A stretch of 48,418 nucleotides of DNA from Acidobacteriota bacterium (GTDB lineage: Bacteria; Acidobacteriota; UBA6911; RPQK01; JACQSY01). The notes beneath the pieces are model-generated. The model did no database searches. It was not told the DNA's origin and saw only the letters and a list, made by a program, of their open reading frames with translations. The position numbers and the translations under genes were made by a program. Positions 8,688-17,926 of the stretch are shown here, piece by piece (position 1 is the first letter of the stretch; the number at the start of each line of letters is the position of its first letter). The stretch is taken from NCBI GenBank assembly GCA_016211085.1, contig JACQSY010000118.1:1-48418 (forward strand), read 5' to 3'.

Positions 8688-9113
8688 TTATTTCTTCTGC
8701 GTTGGGTTGATCCACATCCGCCTGAGTTCCGAAGGCAAATTTGCCTTCACGTCCTCAATTTCCCCTTTGGAAATCCTTTCTGACAGAACTTGCAGCACAG
8801 CCTGTACCAGGGGCTCGATCGGCAAGTTATCGCGTTTGAATTCTCCCCTTACATGGTCGAGGAACTGCTGCTCGTGACGCATTCCACCGGGCTTCGCAGA
8901 TGGTTTCCATCCTTCATAATAGATGCCGCGGATCAGGAGGGGCAGTTGGGCGCCTAGTTGGGAAATCTCCCGTGTCGAAAGACGGTCGCGTAGAGCATGT
9001 AAAGTTGCGCTTAAGGCACGGAGCGAAATCTCCTCGTCGGCGAATGGAACCCGCTCCTGGATGTCAGAGATCCAATGCATGGTGGTTTGAAGCGCTTTGT
9101 CAAATGTTTTCAT
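8688..9113 (-). CDS. DUF2267 domain protein
   Basis: A 141-residue protein with the DUF2267 pattern: an ALSATLHALRDRLSTREIS segment near residues 30-50, AQLPLLIRGIYYEGWKPS near 55-72, and a second similar helical half (LVQAVLQVLSERISKGEIE, then LPSELRRMW). The family is soluble, helical and functionally uncharacterised, though common next to stress and host-association genes. The start is well supported by AAGGAG eight bases upstream of the ATG. It is the first gene of the probable three-gene unit with the HAD/HerA fusion and rtcA. Confidence 0.85.
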   Translation of the reverse strand: MKTFDKALQTTMHWISDIQERVPFADEEISLRALSATLHALRDRLSTREISQLGAQLPLLIRGIYYEGWKPSAKPGGMRHEQQFLDHVRGEFKRDNLPIEPLVQAVLQVLSERISKGEIEDVKANLPSELRRMWINPTQKK

Positions 9114-9615
9114 GAGTTATGCTCCTTCTTGGTTCATGAGAGGGAAAGATCGACTGACCTTGGTGAAGAGCAGTTCTCCTGAAAAGGGCTCAAATCAGCT
9201 CCATGGCCGGTTTGACAGCCGTACCAAGCGAAAGCTTCTTTAGCTGGGCTATTGCCAAAGTGGAAAAATAATTGCAGCCACGGTAAGAAAATGAATCTTC
9301 AATGGCAAGGTCCAACGCCTTCTCTCAGCATCCTTCGGTAATTCCTTGCATTCATCCTCAAGAGATGCACGGGAAGTGCCACTTCATGATCAGGCAGGAT
9401 GCGGCAGGTACAAGGGTGACGCTTGCAGCAAATGGAACACTGCTGATCTAAAAGGAGCGAAGCGGTTCGAGCCTTCCAGTCACACCTTTCGACGCGACCC
9501 GGCACCTGAGTGTGTATGCCGCGAACCGAGAGAAGTCCGGATGAAAAACAAGGCGGGACGCACCCGTTTGACGAACCCCGGACACGCAGGACCGCCGCGC
9601 TCCAAGCTTTCTGTT
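9114..9615. other. Intergenic region without a supported gene
   Basis: About 500 bases between the end of the actF gene (minus) and the DUF2267 start (minus). Open frames exist on both strands, including a minus-strand one with a CSICCKRHPCTC run, but none has a convincing ribosome site, composition or similarity. It probably holds the promoter of the DUF2267 unit near 9120-9200 and the 3' end of the act transcript. No clear hairpin with a T-run was found. Confidence 0.5.
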
Positions 9616-10866
9616 TCACTGATGCTCGTAGAGTGGTTCGTTAGACACCGGGAGGGGTGGAAAGGCGCGCAGGAAAGCCACCACCGAGAGAGCAAAGAGG
9701 GCCAAGAACCAGGCGGCCAGGCCGATTTCAATCCAGCCCAAGCTGAAAGTCGAGGAAACAGAAGGCACCACTAGAAGCACTCTTTCAACCCAGTAGCCAA
9801 TAATGATTAAGGAGGATACGAGAAAAAGTGATTTCGAGTTTCGCTTTGCCGCCCGGCCCAAAAGAATCAGGAAAGGAATTGCGAAACAGGCGAGCAACAC
9901 TGTCCAGGACATGGTACGCCACGGTTGATGCTGGACTCGCAACGCGATGAAGGAGGCTTCTTCGGGAATATTTGCAAACCAAATGACCAGGAATTGCGAC
10001 CAAAACATATCCACGGAGATGAGGCAGAAAGCAAACAGCAGCTTCCCCAGGTCGTGACGATGATCGTTAGTTATGAAAGCGTCCAATCTCAAGGGTTTTC
10101 GCAGGAGACCGGCCAGAACAGCCAGCGCCGCCAGACCTAAATAAATACTTCCCACAAAGTAGTACGCTCCAAAAAGAGTGCTGTACCAATGTGGCGAAAG
10201 GGACATGATCAAATCCCCTGCAATGAGCGAGAACACAAAGCAGTAGACCACGGTCATCCCCAACGAGACACGCATCAGCGCTTTTCGACACAATTCTCTC
10301 TCGGTCTCCAGATCCTTGAAGTCTCTAATAAGCATCCGATAAGAACGTCGCGCCCATGCCCCGCCATGACCCTGTAAACGCCAAGCCTCAGGTCTTAATG
10401 AATAAAAGAGCGTAGTGAGAGCCAGCCCCAGGAGCAAAAACAAGCCGAACCCATCGCGGACGGCCATAAAAGGATAATTCAGCCACAGGGCTTTTTCGGG
10501 AATGGGCTCTTCCACCCAAGGGAAAAGGTGGCTGCCTCCAATGATGAAGATCAGAAAGAGCACGAAAGAGACAGGTAAGAAAGCTGAAAGAGATTGCGCG
10601 AGCCTTACATAAACCCACCCCCATTGCGCGCGGGTCAGCGTCAAGATGGCCGAGAAAAGCACCCCAAAATGAGCGATGCTTGACCAAAAAAGGAAATTTA
10701 CAAGGTAGGCCGTCCAGGTTCGCGTCGAGTTTCCAGTGAGGAGCCCAAGGACTAAAGCCAACACCCCCGCAACTGACACCCCGATCAATGAGAGCACAAG
10801 CCAGTAGGGAGGGCGACCGGAGATGAAAGATTCCGTCTCTTCCGCAATGAGAGACTCATTTGTCAT
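9616..10866 (-). CDS. actF: Alternative complex III subunit ActF (NrfD-like membrane protein)
   Basis: A 416-residue polytopic membrane protein of the NrfD/PsrC type with about ten predicted helices, for example YWLVLSLIGVSVAGVLAL near residue 21 and LLFAFCLISVDMFWSQFLV near residue 285. It is the shorter, second NrfD-like subunit of alternative complex III, the menaquinol:cytochrome c (or high-potential acceptor) oxidoreductase that replaces the bc1 complex. Segments HFGVLFSAILTLTRAQW and ITNDHRHDLGKLLF parallel those in the ActC protein of the same operon. It overlaps the end of actE by 11 bases. It closes the operon, and no cytochrome oxidase gene follows. Confidence 0.88.
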   Translation of the reverse strand: MTNESLIAEETESFISGRPPYWLVLSLIGVSVAGVLALVLGLLTGNSTRTWTAYLVNFLFWSSIAHFGVLFSAILTLTRAQWGWVYVRLAQSLSAFLPVSFVLFLIFIIGGSHLFPWVEEPIPEKALWLNYPFMAVRDGFGLFLLLGLALTTLFYSLRPEAWRLQGHGGAWARRSYRMLIRDFKDLETERELCRKALMRVSLGMTVVYCFVFSLIAGDLIMSLSPHWYSTLFGAYYFVGSIYLGLAALAVLAGLLRKPLRLDAFITNDHRHDLGKLLFAFCLISVDMFWSQFLVIWFANIPEEASFIALRVQHQPWRTMSWTVLLACFAIPFLILLGRAAKRNSKSLFLVSSLIIIGYWVERVLLVVPSVSSTFSLGWIEIGLAAWFLALFALSVVAFLRAFPPLPVSNEPLYEHQ

Positions 10867-11386
10867 TGCTTTGCAGCCTCCGCAAATAATTAATCACGTG
10901 CCACCGCTCTTCGGGCAACAGGGCTTCCGCCAGCTCAGGCATCAAACCACGTCCATGACGCATGGCGCTGTAAAAAAAGCCATCAGGCAGTTGTAAGTTG
11001 CTGGGATCACTCAAGGAGGGCGGTTCGCCAAAATGAGCAGCCATCATGCCCCCGCCCTTGGCTTCGATTCCATGACAGGGAACACAAAATCTTTCAAAGA
11101 GGACCTTCCCTTTGTTTACTGAGCTTTCAGCAGGAGGAATGGGATTCACCAAACGTGTGAATTCCTCCGTCTCCGCGACCGATTTCTCAAGCCCTGCTGT
11201 GGATATCGAATCCGCTGGCAAGAGTACTTCCGACTCCTGAGGTTTCCACGAGGGTTGATCCCTCATGTCATCGTGCCCGCACGCCAGGCAGAGCGCCAGC
11301 ATGGCGGTAGAAATCAGGGTAAAACAGCGAGGAAAATTCTTTTCAGAGAGCGCTGTGTGCGAGAGAACCCTACTACGCCTTTTCAT
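10856..11386 (-). CDS. actE: Alternative complex III subunit ActE (lipoprotein cytochrome c)
   Basis: A 176-residue monohaem cytochrome c. The N-terminus MKRRSRVLSHTALSEKNF followed by ISTAMLALCLACGHDD is a lipoprotein signal with lipobox cysteine, so the protein should be anchored on the outer face of the membrane. The haem motif is FCVPCHG, and the distal region (RHGRGLMPEL) supplies a likely Met ligand. In alternative complex III, ActE receives electrons from the iron-sulphur chain through ActA. The open frame extends to 11536, but the ATG at 11386 overlaps the end of actD by 14 bases and gives the correct signal peptide. Its stop overlaps actF by 11 bases. Confidence 0.88.
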   Translation of the reverse strand: MKRRSRVLSHTALSEKNFPRCFTLISTAMLALCLACGHDDMRDQPSWKPQESEVLLPADSISTAGLEKSVAETEEFTRLVNPIPPAESSVNKGKVLFERFCVPCHGIEAKGGGMMAAHFGEPPSLSDPSNLQLPDGFFYSAMRHGRGLMPELAEALLPEERWHVINYLRRLQSNDK

Positions 11387-11888
11387 CGATGTGTACCTCC
11401 GCGGCGCCCGCTTGTCTGAGGAAAACGGATATAGTTCCCTGCTGATGGCTTGGCCCGGTGACAAGAAGGCCGAAGTGATCTTCACTAAAGCGTGAATCGT
11501 AGTGGGGATCTTTGCGGAATGACACGAGTCGCGCATTGATCAAGAACCCCGCCACTGTGGCCAGCGCGCCCACCAGTAGCGTCAGCTCAAATCCTACTAT
11601 CACAAAGGGCGGCACTGAAATAATCGGCTTTCCACCCGTAATCAAGCCCCACTTAAGTGAGCTCCAAATGGCCAGGAGTGTGCCGCCTACGGCTCCGATC
11701 GCACCACCCGTCAGAGTAAAGAGTCGTACTTTGCTCCGGCCTGGCATTACGGCTGCTTCGATCAAGTGCGAAGGCACCGGCGAATAGACGTCCCGTATTT
11801 CCCATCCCTGGTCCTTGAGCTTGGGGATCGCGCTGACCAACGCTTCCAGCTGGACAAAAACACCCAGTACCACAACCGATTGTTCCAT
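11373..11888 (-). CDS. actD: Alternative complex III subunit ActD (DUF3341)
   Basis: A 171-residue DUF3341 protein with two transmembrane helices (LFTLTGGAIGAVGGTLLAIW near residue 55 and IVGFELTLLVGALATVAGFL near residue 95) between a cytoplasmic N-terminal ferredoxin-like half (ALVSAIPKLKDQGWEIRDVY, then SPVPSHLI) and a C-terminal half ending HFGLLV...VHIDEKA. This is the standard ActD layout; the protein is a structural subunit without cofactors. The frame is open to 11990, but the ATG at 11888 begins two bases after the actC stop and yields the normal length. It overlaps actE by 14 bases. Confidence 0.9.
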   Translation of the reverse strand: MEQSVVVLGVFVQLEALVSAIPKLKDQGWEIRDVYSPVPSHLIEAAVMPGRSKVRLFTLTGGAIGAVGGTLLAIWSSLKWGLITGGKPIISVPPFVIVGFELTLLVGALATVAGFLINARLVSFRKDPHYDSRFSEDHFGLLVTGPSHQQGTISVFLRQAGAAEVHIDEKA

Positions 11889-11890
11889 GG

Positions 11891-13210
11891 TCAATGTTCC
11901 TTTGCAGGGGAAAGGAGCGTCTCTTTTACTTCTGCGATGGCCACGGCTGGAAAAAACTTGAGAAATAAAAGCAGCCACATGAGAAACCAAGCCAGCGAAC
12001 CGAGAGAGATGCCGATTTCCACCCAGGTAGGACGGTAAAATCCCCAGTCATACGGAAGGAATTCGTGGCTAAGAGAGCCCACAATGATGACGAATCGTTC
12101 AAACCACATCCCCACGTTGATCATGAGTGAGATCACCATCAGCGTCACTAGATTCCTTCTAAGGGGCCGGATCAGAAAAAAGAGAGGAATGACCGAATTG
12201 AAAAGAATCATGATCCAAAACGCCACCGCGTAGTCTCCAAGCGCTCGATAAATGAAGATGGACTGCTCAAAAGTATTAGCGCTGTACCAGGCAATCAGGA
12301 ATTCGGTCACGTAAGCATAGGTCATAATCCACCCGGTCACCACAATGAGTTTGGCCAGGTTTTCGAAATGGTCCGTCGTAATGTAATGTTCCATTCGAAA
12401 CATTTTTCGAATGGGAATCAGCAGCGTGAGCACCATGGCCAGGCCGGAGTGGATGGCCCCGGCTACGAAGTAAGGGGCGAAGATAGTACTGTGCCATCCC
12501 GGCACCACGGACATAGCGAAGTCCCAGGAGACAATGCTGTGAACCGACACCACCAGCGGCGTTGCCAGGGCAGCCAGGAACAAGTACGCAGTGGAAAAAT
12601 GTTTCCACTGGCGCACGGTGCCTCTCCACCCTAGTGACAAGATTCCATAAATTCTCCGTCTCCATCCTCGGACAGCATCGTGCGCCGCCTTAATATCCGG
12701 AAGGAGCCCCACATACAAGAATAGAGAGCTAACAATAAAGTAGGTCAGTACCGCCAGCACGTCCCAGGTCAGAGGGGACCTAAAGTTGATCCACAGTTCA
12801 CGCTGGTTTGGATAGGGTATTAGCCAGTAAAACTTCCAAACCCTCCCCAAATGAATCAGGGGGTAGAGTCCCGCCGTCATGATGGCAAACACGGTCATCG
12901 CCTCGGCGGTTCGAAACACCGCCGTTCTCCAACGGGCCCTAAGCAGGAACAGAATCGCTGAGATGAGCGTTCCCGAGTGAGCAATGCCTACCCAGAAGAC
13001 GAAATTAGTAATGTAAACTCCCCAAAACACCGGGTGATTGATTCCCGCCACACCCATACCTCTCTGAATCTGGACAACCCAAGCGAAAGCTCCCCAGGAA
13101 ACAAACAGAATCAGGATTGCAAGCAACGCAAAATATGGCCACCCTGGTCGCCGTAGGATCCTCAAAACATCACGGTTTACGTCAGTGTAGCTGAGCTGGT
13201 ATGTGGCCAT
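11891..13210 (-). CDS. actC: Alternative complex III subunit ActC (NrfD-like quinol-oxidising membrane subunit)
   Basis: A 439-residue NrfD/PsrC family membrane protein with about ten helices, beginning MATYQLSYTDVNRDVLRIL and the first helix at residues 26-46. Family blocks include WVGIAHSGTLISAILFLLRA near residue 85, RSPLTWDVLAVLTYFIVSSL near 143 and the WHSTIFAPYFVAGAIHSGLA segment near 240. In solved alternative complex III structures ActC carries the menaquinol-binding site next to the ActB ferredoxin-like domain. It starts 14 bases after the actB stop with an AAGGAC upstream. Its stop is two bases from the actD start. Confidence 0.92.
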   Translation of the reverse strand: MATYQLSYTDVNRDVLRILRRPGWPYFALLAILILFVSWGAFAWVVQIQRGMGVAGINHPVFWGVYITNFVFWVGIAHSGTLISAILFLLRARWRTAVFRTAEAMTVFAIMTAGLYPLIHLGRVWKFYWLIPYPNQRELWINFRSPLTWDVLAVLTYFIVSSLFLYVGLLPDIKAAHDAVRGWRRRIYGILSLGWRGTVRQWKHFSTAYLFLAALATPLVVSVHSIVSWDFAMSVVPGWHSTIFAPYFVAGAIHSGLAMVLTLLIPIRKMFRMEHYITTDHFENLAKLIVVTGWIMTYAYVTEFLIAWYSANTFEQSIFIYRALGDYAVAFWIMILFNSVIPLFFLIRPLRRNLVTLMVISLMINVGMWFERFVIIVGSLSHEFLPYDWGFYRPTWVEIGISLGSLAWFLMWLLLFLKFFPAVAIAEVKETLLSPAKEH

Positions 13211-13224
13211 TGGAGTCCTTCCAT

Positions 13225-16200
13225 TCAGAGACGAATTTTTTTGAGGTATGTGATCGCTGGTCTCGTGCCGAGGTGTTCAAGCAGATGATAGGCGCGCGGA
13301 TCTCGAGATCGTTTCGACACCAAGCTCTCTCTGTCATTGAGATCTCCAAACACGATGGCTCGGGTCGGGCAGGTTTGTGCGCAAGCAGGCATCACCTCGC
13401 CATCCATCAGGTTTCTCCCTTCCTTCTCTGCCTGTTGTTTGGCCTCCACGATTCGCTGGACGCAAAACGTGCACTTCTCCATAACTCCTGCTATGCGCAC
13501 CGTCACATGAGGATTGAGTTGTCGATCCAGAGCTGACGGGAATTCCGGTTCGTGGAAATTAAATCTTCTTGCTTTGTATGGACAGTTGTTAGCGCAGTAG
13601 CGGGTGCCGACGCAACGATTGTAAACCATCGCGTTCAGGCCCTCCGGGTTGTGGTACGTCGCGAACACCGGGCATACGCCCTCGCAGGGCGCGTGATGGC
13701 AGTGCTGGCAGAGCACGGGAAGGAAGGTATAGCCAGGAAGCGGACCGGGCTCGGCATAACTTTCCACCCGAATCCACGACATCTCTCGTCCCCGGGCAAC
13801 CTGATCCTTTCCAACAACTGGATTATTGTTTTCGGCGTAACACGCTACAACGCATGCCTTGCAACCAGTACAAGCATTCAGATCAATCGCCATGCCCCAT
13901 TGATGAGCCGGATGTTGATGCGGCGGGTAGAGGTTAGCTGTTTCATGGTTGCCGCTTCCTTCTGATTCCCCCGTGCGGAAGAACTTTTGCATTTGGTTAA
14001 GAGAGATGGTCTGTGCGATTTGTCTCTGACCTTGAGAAAGTTCACCCCGCGTGGTCACCAGCTGATGACGGGCATTTGCTTTCTGTACCTGAACGTTGAC
14101 TGACAGCCAGGGGAGTCCGCCGGAGCCGGCTTCCGCAGCAGGGTTCAAAAGGGACGCGACGTTGGCTCCGCGGCCATTAGCATAGCGTCCGAAATGGGTG
14201 TGTCCCTGTCCTAATGGTACCGCCACAGCATCAGGGTGAATCCAGCGCTGAACATAAACCGGAAGCAAGATTTCGCCATATTCGGAACGAAGCCTGGCTA
14301 CATCACCTTGTTTTAATCCGAGCTTTTGTGCCGTTTCAGGATGAATCTCAACGCACGAGTCCCACACCACTTCGGTGAGAGATTGCGGCAACTCCTGAAG
14401 CCATGCGCTATTGCTTCCCCGTCCGTCATAATTGAAGACGGAGGAATAAGGGATCAACGTCAGCTCTTGGCTCTGGACGGTTTCTGAAGAAAGCAGATCT
14501 CTCACCTGAATATCTCCAAGACTCGGACTGAGAGAGACCGGCTGACTGGAAAAATCCTTCCACACCCCCCCTCCTGTTGCGGCCAGGTTCCAGAAAGACT
14601 CAAATTCCAGATCCGGCCGCTCCCTCGCTTGCAACTCTCTCCATCTTTCCCTCAGGAACTGGTAGTAATTCTGCGGCAAGGGAGAATCGTCTTTACGGGG
14701 AGAGAGCTGGTTGGCCACCTGCAGGAGGAGATCGCCCGCGTGGCGCGTATCCAAAAGAGGGCGCATGGTAGGTTGCTGCAGGCCCCAGACACCTTCACGC
14801 GGCGAATAATCGTCCCACGCCTCAAGCGGTGTATGAATGGGCAATACAAGATCAGCCCGGGCAGCAGTCTCACTCAAATGGGGTGACAACACCACTACCA
14901 GCGGCACCTTCTCCAAAGCAGATTGAAAACCGCTCGTGAAAGGAAGGTCATAGGCTGGATTACTCCGATGGATGACCAGGACGTTAACCTTGCCTGCATT
15001 CATTTCATCGATTAATTGAAGGACATCGCGGTACGAATTGAGCCGGGCCGGATAAAGGTCGGCGCCATAGAGAACCGTTTCACCGATGTTACCGACGACA
15101 TAATTGAGGAGATTCACCGCCGCTTGCGTAAGGGTGGCTTTGCCTGAAATAGAGGAGACTCCTCCGAACAGCGCCAGGCTTGGCCTTTCGTGAGCAAAGG
15201 AGCGCGCCAAATCGTAAATGACGTCTGAAGAAATCCCCGTGATTTCTGAGGCTTTCTCCGCATTGAAAGGCGCTGCCAAAGACTCGATGCGCGCCAAGTC
15301 TTCTTGTCCGACTCTCCCGAGCTTTTCAGCCAGGATGATGTGGATAAGCGCCAACACAAGGATGGGTTCCGTGCCGGGTTGAATGAGCAGCCAGTCGTCG
15401 GCGTTGGCGCCTGTCAGCGAGCATCTGGATTCGATTTGAACCAGCCTGCCAATTCGCCCTTGCTGATATTCTTTAAAGCGCGAAAAGGCGCTGGAGAATT
15501 CGACCGGCGAAAGCCATGTTTCCAAAAAGTCTGAGCCGAGGGAAAGAATGAAACGCGCGTTCTCCAGAGAGAAACCGGGCACCTCCTCTCTATCAAACGT
15601 GAACCGGTTCGCCGCCTTCAGGAACTCATAACCGCACGCTTCGTGCTGTATAAGACGCCCCCCGCCTATTGTTTCCATCCACTTCCCAACTAAGGCGGAA
15701 AAGCTGGGTCCGAGAATGTCTGAAAAGAAAACCAGGCTGGAAGCATCTCGTTGTGGGCCCAGCTCTGATAGCGCAGCGGCCAGGGTGTCGATCGTCTCTT
15801 TCCAGGCGCTCGGCTCCAACTGCCCTGAACCGCTCCGCTGCAACGGTGTCTTTAATCGGTCAGGGTTGTAAAGCCCTTGCAGGGATGCCTGCCCGCGGGC
15901 ACATAATGTTCCACGATTCACCGGGTGGTGAGGATTTCCTTCAACTTTCGTGACTCGTCCATCACGATTGCAGACATGCAACCCGCAGCCGGCAGGGCAC
16001 TCTCGACAAACGGAGGCGTAGTAAACGGATTTGCCGGGAATCCACTCCTCGGGTGGATTCACGTTTGACACTAAAACGGCTGAGGGACCTTGCGTAGCAC
16101 AGCCAACCATTGCCGCAGTGCCGCTTGCCAGCATAAAGCTGAGGAAATTACGGCGGTCAATTTCGTTAAAGGTACCGGTCTTCTTCAAAGGTGGCAGCTC

Positions 16201-16236
16201 AGGCATTCCAGGCTTGCGCTTTTTTCTCTGTGACAT
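13225..16236 (-). CDS. actB: Alternative complex III subunit ActB (molybdopterin-type domain fused to ferredoxin domain)
   Basis: A 1003-residue fused iron-sulphur protein. Near the N-terminus, [12 protein letters not shown] is a Tat-type motif followed by a MVGC lipobox-like site. Residues about 50-720 are the molybdopterin-oxidoreductase-like half, which in studied ActB proteins lacks the cofactor; it still carries [14 protein letters not shown] and later TLCARGQAS, a Cys pattern that could hold one more cluster. Residues about 780-960 form the ferredoxin half with cluster motifs [54 protein letters not shown] and CAQTCPTRA. It passes electrons from ActC-bound quinol to the haem subunits. 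The GTG at 16248 is in frame, but the ATG at 16236 has GGGGTGG upstream and is preferred; it overlaps actA by 52 bases. A start at 16206 would shorten the overlap. Confidence 0.92.
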   Translation of the reverse strand: MSQRKKRKPGMPELPPLKKTGTFNEIDRRNFLSFMLASGTAAMVGCATQGPSAVLVSNVNPPEEWIPGKSVYYASVCRECPAGCGLHVCNRDGRVTKVEGNPHHPVNRGTLCARGQASLQGLYNPDRLKTPLQRSGSGQLEPSAWKETIDTLAAALSELGPQRDASSLVFFSDILGPSFSALVGKWMETIGGGRLIQHEACGYEFLKAANRFTFDREEVPGFSLENARFILSLGSDFLETWLSPVEFSSAFSRFKEYQQGRIGRLVQIESRCSLTGANADDWLLIQPGTEPILVLALIHIILAEKLGRVGQEDLARIESLAAPFNAEKASEITGISSDVIYDLARSFAHERPSLALFGGVSSISGKATLTQAAVNLLNYVVGNIGETVLYGADLYPARLNSYRDVLQLIDEMNAGKVNVLVIHRSNPAYDLPFTSGFQSALEKVPLVVVLSPHLSETAARADLVLPIHTPLEAWDDYSPREGVWGLQQPTMRPLLDTRHAGDLLLQVANQLSPRKDDSPLPQNYYQFLRERWRELQARERPDLEFESFWNLAATGGGVWKDFSSQPVSLSPSLGDIQVRDLLSSETVQSQELTLIPYSSVFNYDGRGSNSAWLQELPQSLTEVVWDSCVEIHPETAQKLGLKQGDVARLRSEYGEILLPVYVQRWIHPDAVAVPLGQGHTHFGRYANGRGANVASLLNPAAEAGSGGLPWLSVNVQVQKANARHQLVTTRGELSQGQRQIAQTISLNQMQKFFRTGESEGSGNHETANLYPPHQHPAHQWGMAIDLNACTGCKACVVACYAENNNPVVGKDQVARGREMSWIRVESYAEPGPLPGYTFLPVLCQHCHHAPCEGVCPVFATYHNPEGLNAMVYNRCVGTRYCANNCPYKARRFNFHEPEFPSALDRQLNPHVTVRIAGVMEKCTFCVQRIVEAKQQAEKEGRNLMDGEVMPACAQTCPTRAIVFGDLNDRESLVSKRSRDPRAYHLLEHLGTRPAITYLKKIRL

Positions 16237-16739
16237 TGTATGCACCACCCCATCGTGAACTCGTCTTGTAGTCGCACGACTGTTTCCATGTTTTCGACTT
16301 TGCCATGGCAGTGGGCGCAGGCCACTTCAGCTTGCACATGCTTTTGATGAGAGAAAACCACGTGGTCAGGCAAATCGTAGATCCTGGTCCAGGAAATGGA
16401 CTCGCGTTTTTCCCACTGCTCTCGAAGTTTTTGCACTTCCGGAGACTTGCTTTCAACCTGATCATGGCATCGCATGCAATGTCGGACTGAAGGTACGCCT
16501 GCTGAACTGGATCGGGAAGCGTAGAAATGACAGAATTGGCAATCAAGCTTCAGCCGTCCGCCGTGAAGGCGATGGCTGAACGCGATCGGCTGGTTCTGAG
16601 CGGCGGCGGATGGCGTGTCGCTGCCTAAAAAGAAAATAAATAAAATTGCTGCCAGCACGCATGTTCCCATCATCAGTCTCGCCATTGCTTTTGACGACAT
16701 TTTAAAATCAGTGTTCTTGTCTTGTGGTCGTGATCGCAT
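16185..16739 (-). CDS. actA: Alternative complex III subunit ActA (pentahaem cytochrome c)
   Basis: A 184-residue protein with one N-terminal membrane helix (MMGTCVLAAILFIFFLG) and five CxxCH haem motifs in order: CQFCH, CMRCH, CAHCH, CIQCH and CLSCH, the last four residues from the end. Histidines such as FSHRLHGG and FSHQKH are the usual sixth ligands. This is the pentahaem ActA of alternative complex III, which links the iron-sulphur chain of ActB to ActE. It is the first act gene; internal ATGs at 16700 and 16685 are possible starts, which would still keep the helix. Upstream is a monohaem cytochrome c on the same strand. Confidence 0.92.
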   Translation of the reverse strand: MRSRPQDKNTDFKMSSKAMARLMMGTCVLAAILFIFFLGSDTPSAAAQNQPIAFSHRLHGGRLKLDCQFCHFYASRSSSAGVPSVRHCMRCHDQVESKSPEVQKLREQWEKRESISWTRIYDLPDHVVFSHQKHVQAEVACAHCHGKVENMETVVRLQDEFTMGWCIQCHREKSASLECLSCHL

Positions 16740-16818
16740 AAGCAGCCTTCTTTCCTTTTGGGCGTGGCGCCTTTTGCGTCGGGTGTGGCTGCCGTGCGGC
16801 CCCGGGCATACCTAAAGC

Positions 16819-17214
16819 CTATTTGGCCTTGCTATGCAGTGACTTCACGAATGCGATCACGTCATAAATCTCTTGATCGTTAAGCTTGGCGCCAAAAGCC
16901 GGCATCATCTTTGACTTGCCAGCCGCAGCGCCGCCCTCTTTGACGAGACGGTAGAGATCTTCATCTGAGAGGGAAGACATGCGTGCCGGATCCCTCCAGT
17001 CTGCGGGCTTAACCTTGAGCAAACGGCTTGCAGGGCCATCTCCTTTTCCCTCGGCTCCGTGGCAGCGCAGGCATTGTTTCTTGTGAACTTCCACGCCTTT
17101 TTGAACATTACCTGGTTTGTCAGCTGCGAAGGAAATCGGAGCAGCCTGCAAGTAAACCCAAAAAGGGACTGCCAGAAAAACGAAAAATTTTTTCTCCACT
17201 GATGAATCCTCCAA
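16819..17214 (-). CDS. Secreted monohaem class I cytochrome c
   Basis: A 131-residue protein with a signal peptide (KKFFVFLAVPFWVYLQAAP, cleavage probably after SFA) and one haem site CLRCHGAEGKGDGPAS near residue 48, then a distal MMPAFGAKLNDQEI segment that supplies the Met ligand, and a C-terminal helix IYDVIAFVKSLHS. It belongs to the cytochrome c6/c-555 type (Cytochrome_CBB3 domain). Lying 80 bases before actA on the same strand, it is a candidate periplasmic electron carrier that takes electrons from alternative complex III to an oxidase encoded elsewhere. This role is inferred from context. Confidence 0.85.
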   Translation of the reverse strand: MEDSSVEKKFFVFLAVPFWVYLQAAPISFAADKPGNVQKGVEVHKKQCLRCHGAEGKGDGPASRLLKVKPADWRDPARMSSLSDEDLYRLVKEGGAAAGKSKMMPAFGAKLNDQEIYDVIAFVKSLHSKAK

Positions 17215-17232
17215 AACAATTAGTAGTGACCA

Positions 17233-17307
17233 TTACACACTAGCGACGCTGCGTGGCCCTTGGATTGACCCCTTACGAGCATACGCACGTTTAATGCGCT
17301 TAGCCAT
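17233..17307 (-). CDS. Possible 24-residue basic peptide
   Basis: An open frame that starts inside the end of the receiver gene (8-base overlap) with an AAGGAG eight bases upstream of its ATG, the spacing expected of a translated start. The peptide, MAKRIKRAYARKGSIQGPRS plus four residues, is strongly basic and has no Asp or Glu. It lies between the receiver gene and the cytochrome c gene on the same strand. The ribosome-site match falls in codons KKES of the preceding gene, so it could be chance. Too short for a family call. Confidence 0.3.
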   Translation of the reverse strand: MAKRIKRAYARKGSIQGPRSVASV

Positions 17308-17707
17308 TTTCGGACTCCTTCTTGGCACTATCTTCGGTTCGGGACGCCTGCGAAATGGCTTCCAGGATCCGGTCATCATCGACCGGTTTGATCGAGTGGA
17401 AGAAGATTCCAACGCCAAGCACCCTGCGAAGGTCATCCACTGAACTTTCGTCAATGACGGCCACCACCCTGGTGGCGGGGCGAATCTTCCTCAACAGCGG
17501 CACGATTTCCAAACCGTGCATCCCCCGAAGCGAACTGTCGACAATGACCACATCCGCGGCGTTGTCCAGAAGAAAAGCCAATGCGGATCCGCAATTGCGC
17601 ATCTCCCAAATGCGATGGTTGGCGGCTCTCAGGCGCATTACCAAATTCGCGAACGGAGCCGGATCGGGGGCAACGAGCATGATGTCCAGTGCGTAAGACG
17701 AGTCCAT
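17300..17707 (-). CDS. Stand-alone degenerate receiver-domain protein
   Basis: A 135-residue response-regulator-like receiver with no output domain. The fold is recognisable: a first strand DIMLVAPDPAPF, the phospho-acceptor candidate in ADVVIVDSSLRGMHGLEIV near residue 57, VVAVIDES in place of the usual Thr/Ser strand and IKPVDDD at the end for the conserved Lys. The acidic pair before the first loop is mostly lost (APDP). It may be a phosphate sink or a phosphorylation-independent adaptor for the neighbouring sigma-54 regulators. It follows the interrupted regulator by about 220 bases on the same strand and precedes the cytochrome c gene. Confidence 0.7.
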   Translation of the reverse strand: MDSSYALDIMLVAPDPAPFANLVMRLRAANHRIWEMRNCGSALAFLLDNAADVVIVDSSLRGMHGLEIVPLLRKIRPATRVVAVIDESSVDDLRRVLGVGIFFHSIKPVDDDRILEAISQASRTEDSAKKESENG

Positions 17708-17898
17708 TGCTTTCTATGTGCCTAAAGCAAGCCCCGTGCCTATTTCGGAGAGAGGTGAGCTATCTCGTGATTTGTCAATTCCATAAAGTGACCAAGCCTG
17801 GACCGGAGCAGAGCACGGGTGCTGCAGGCTTGGAGCACCTTTGGACTTACCGTCTTCCGTATTGTTCATACATGAGAGGATGGACGAGGATGGTTTGG

Positions 17899-17922
17899 GC
17901 ATGCCGCACGGCTGCGGCATGC
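17899..17922 (-). terminator. Strong hairpin after the interrupted regulator gene
   Basis: A perfect 10-base inverted repeat (GCATGCCGCA and TGCGGCATGC with a four-base loop) lies four bases beyond the stop of the minus-strand sigma-54 regulator. No T-run follows on the minus strand, so a factor-independent terminator is uncertain; it could also stabilise the mRNA 3' end. Confidence 0.5.
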
Positions 17923-17926
17923 ATTC

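Noticed and set aside
9299..9619. Minus-strand frame with a CSICCKRHPCTC run
   Set aside because: No ribosome site, overlaps the actF 3' end, and the rest of the frame has no domain-like composition.
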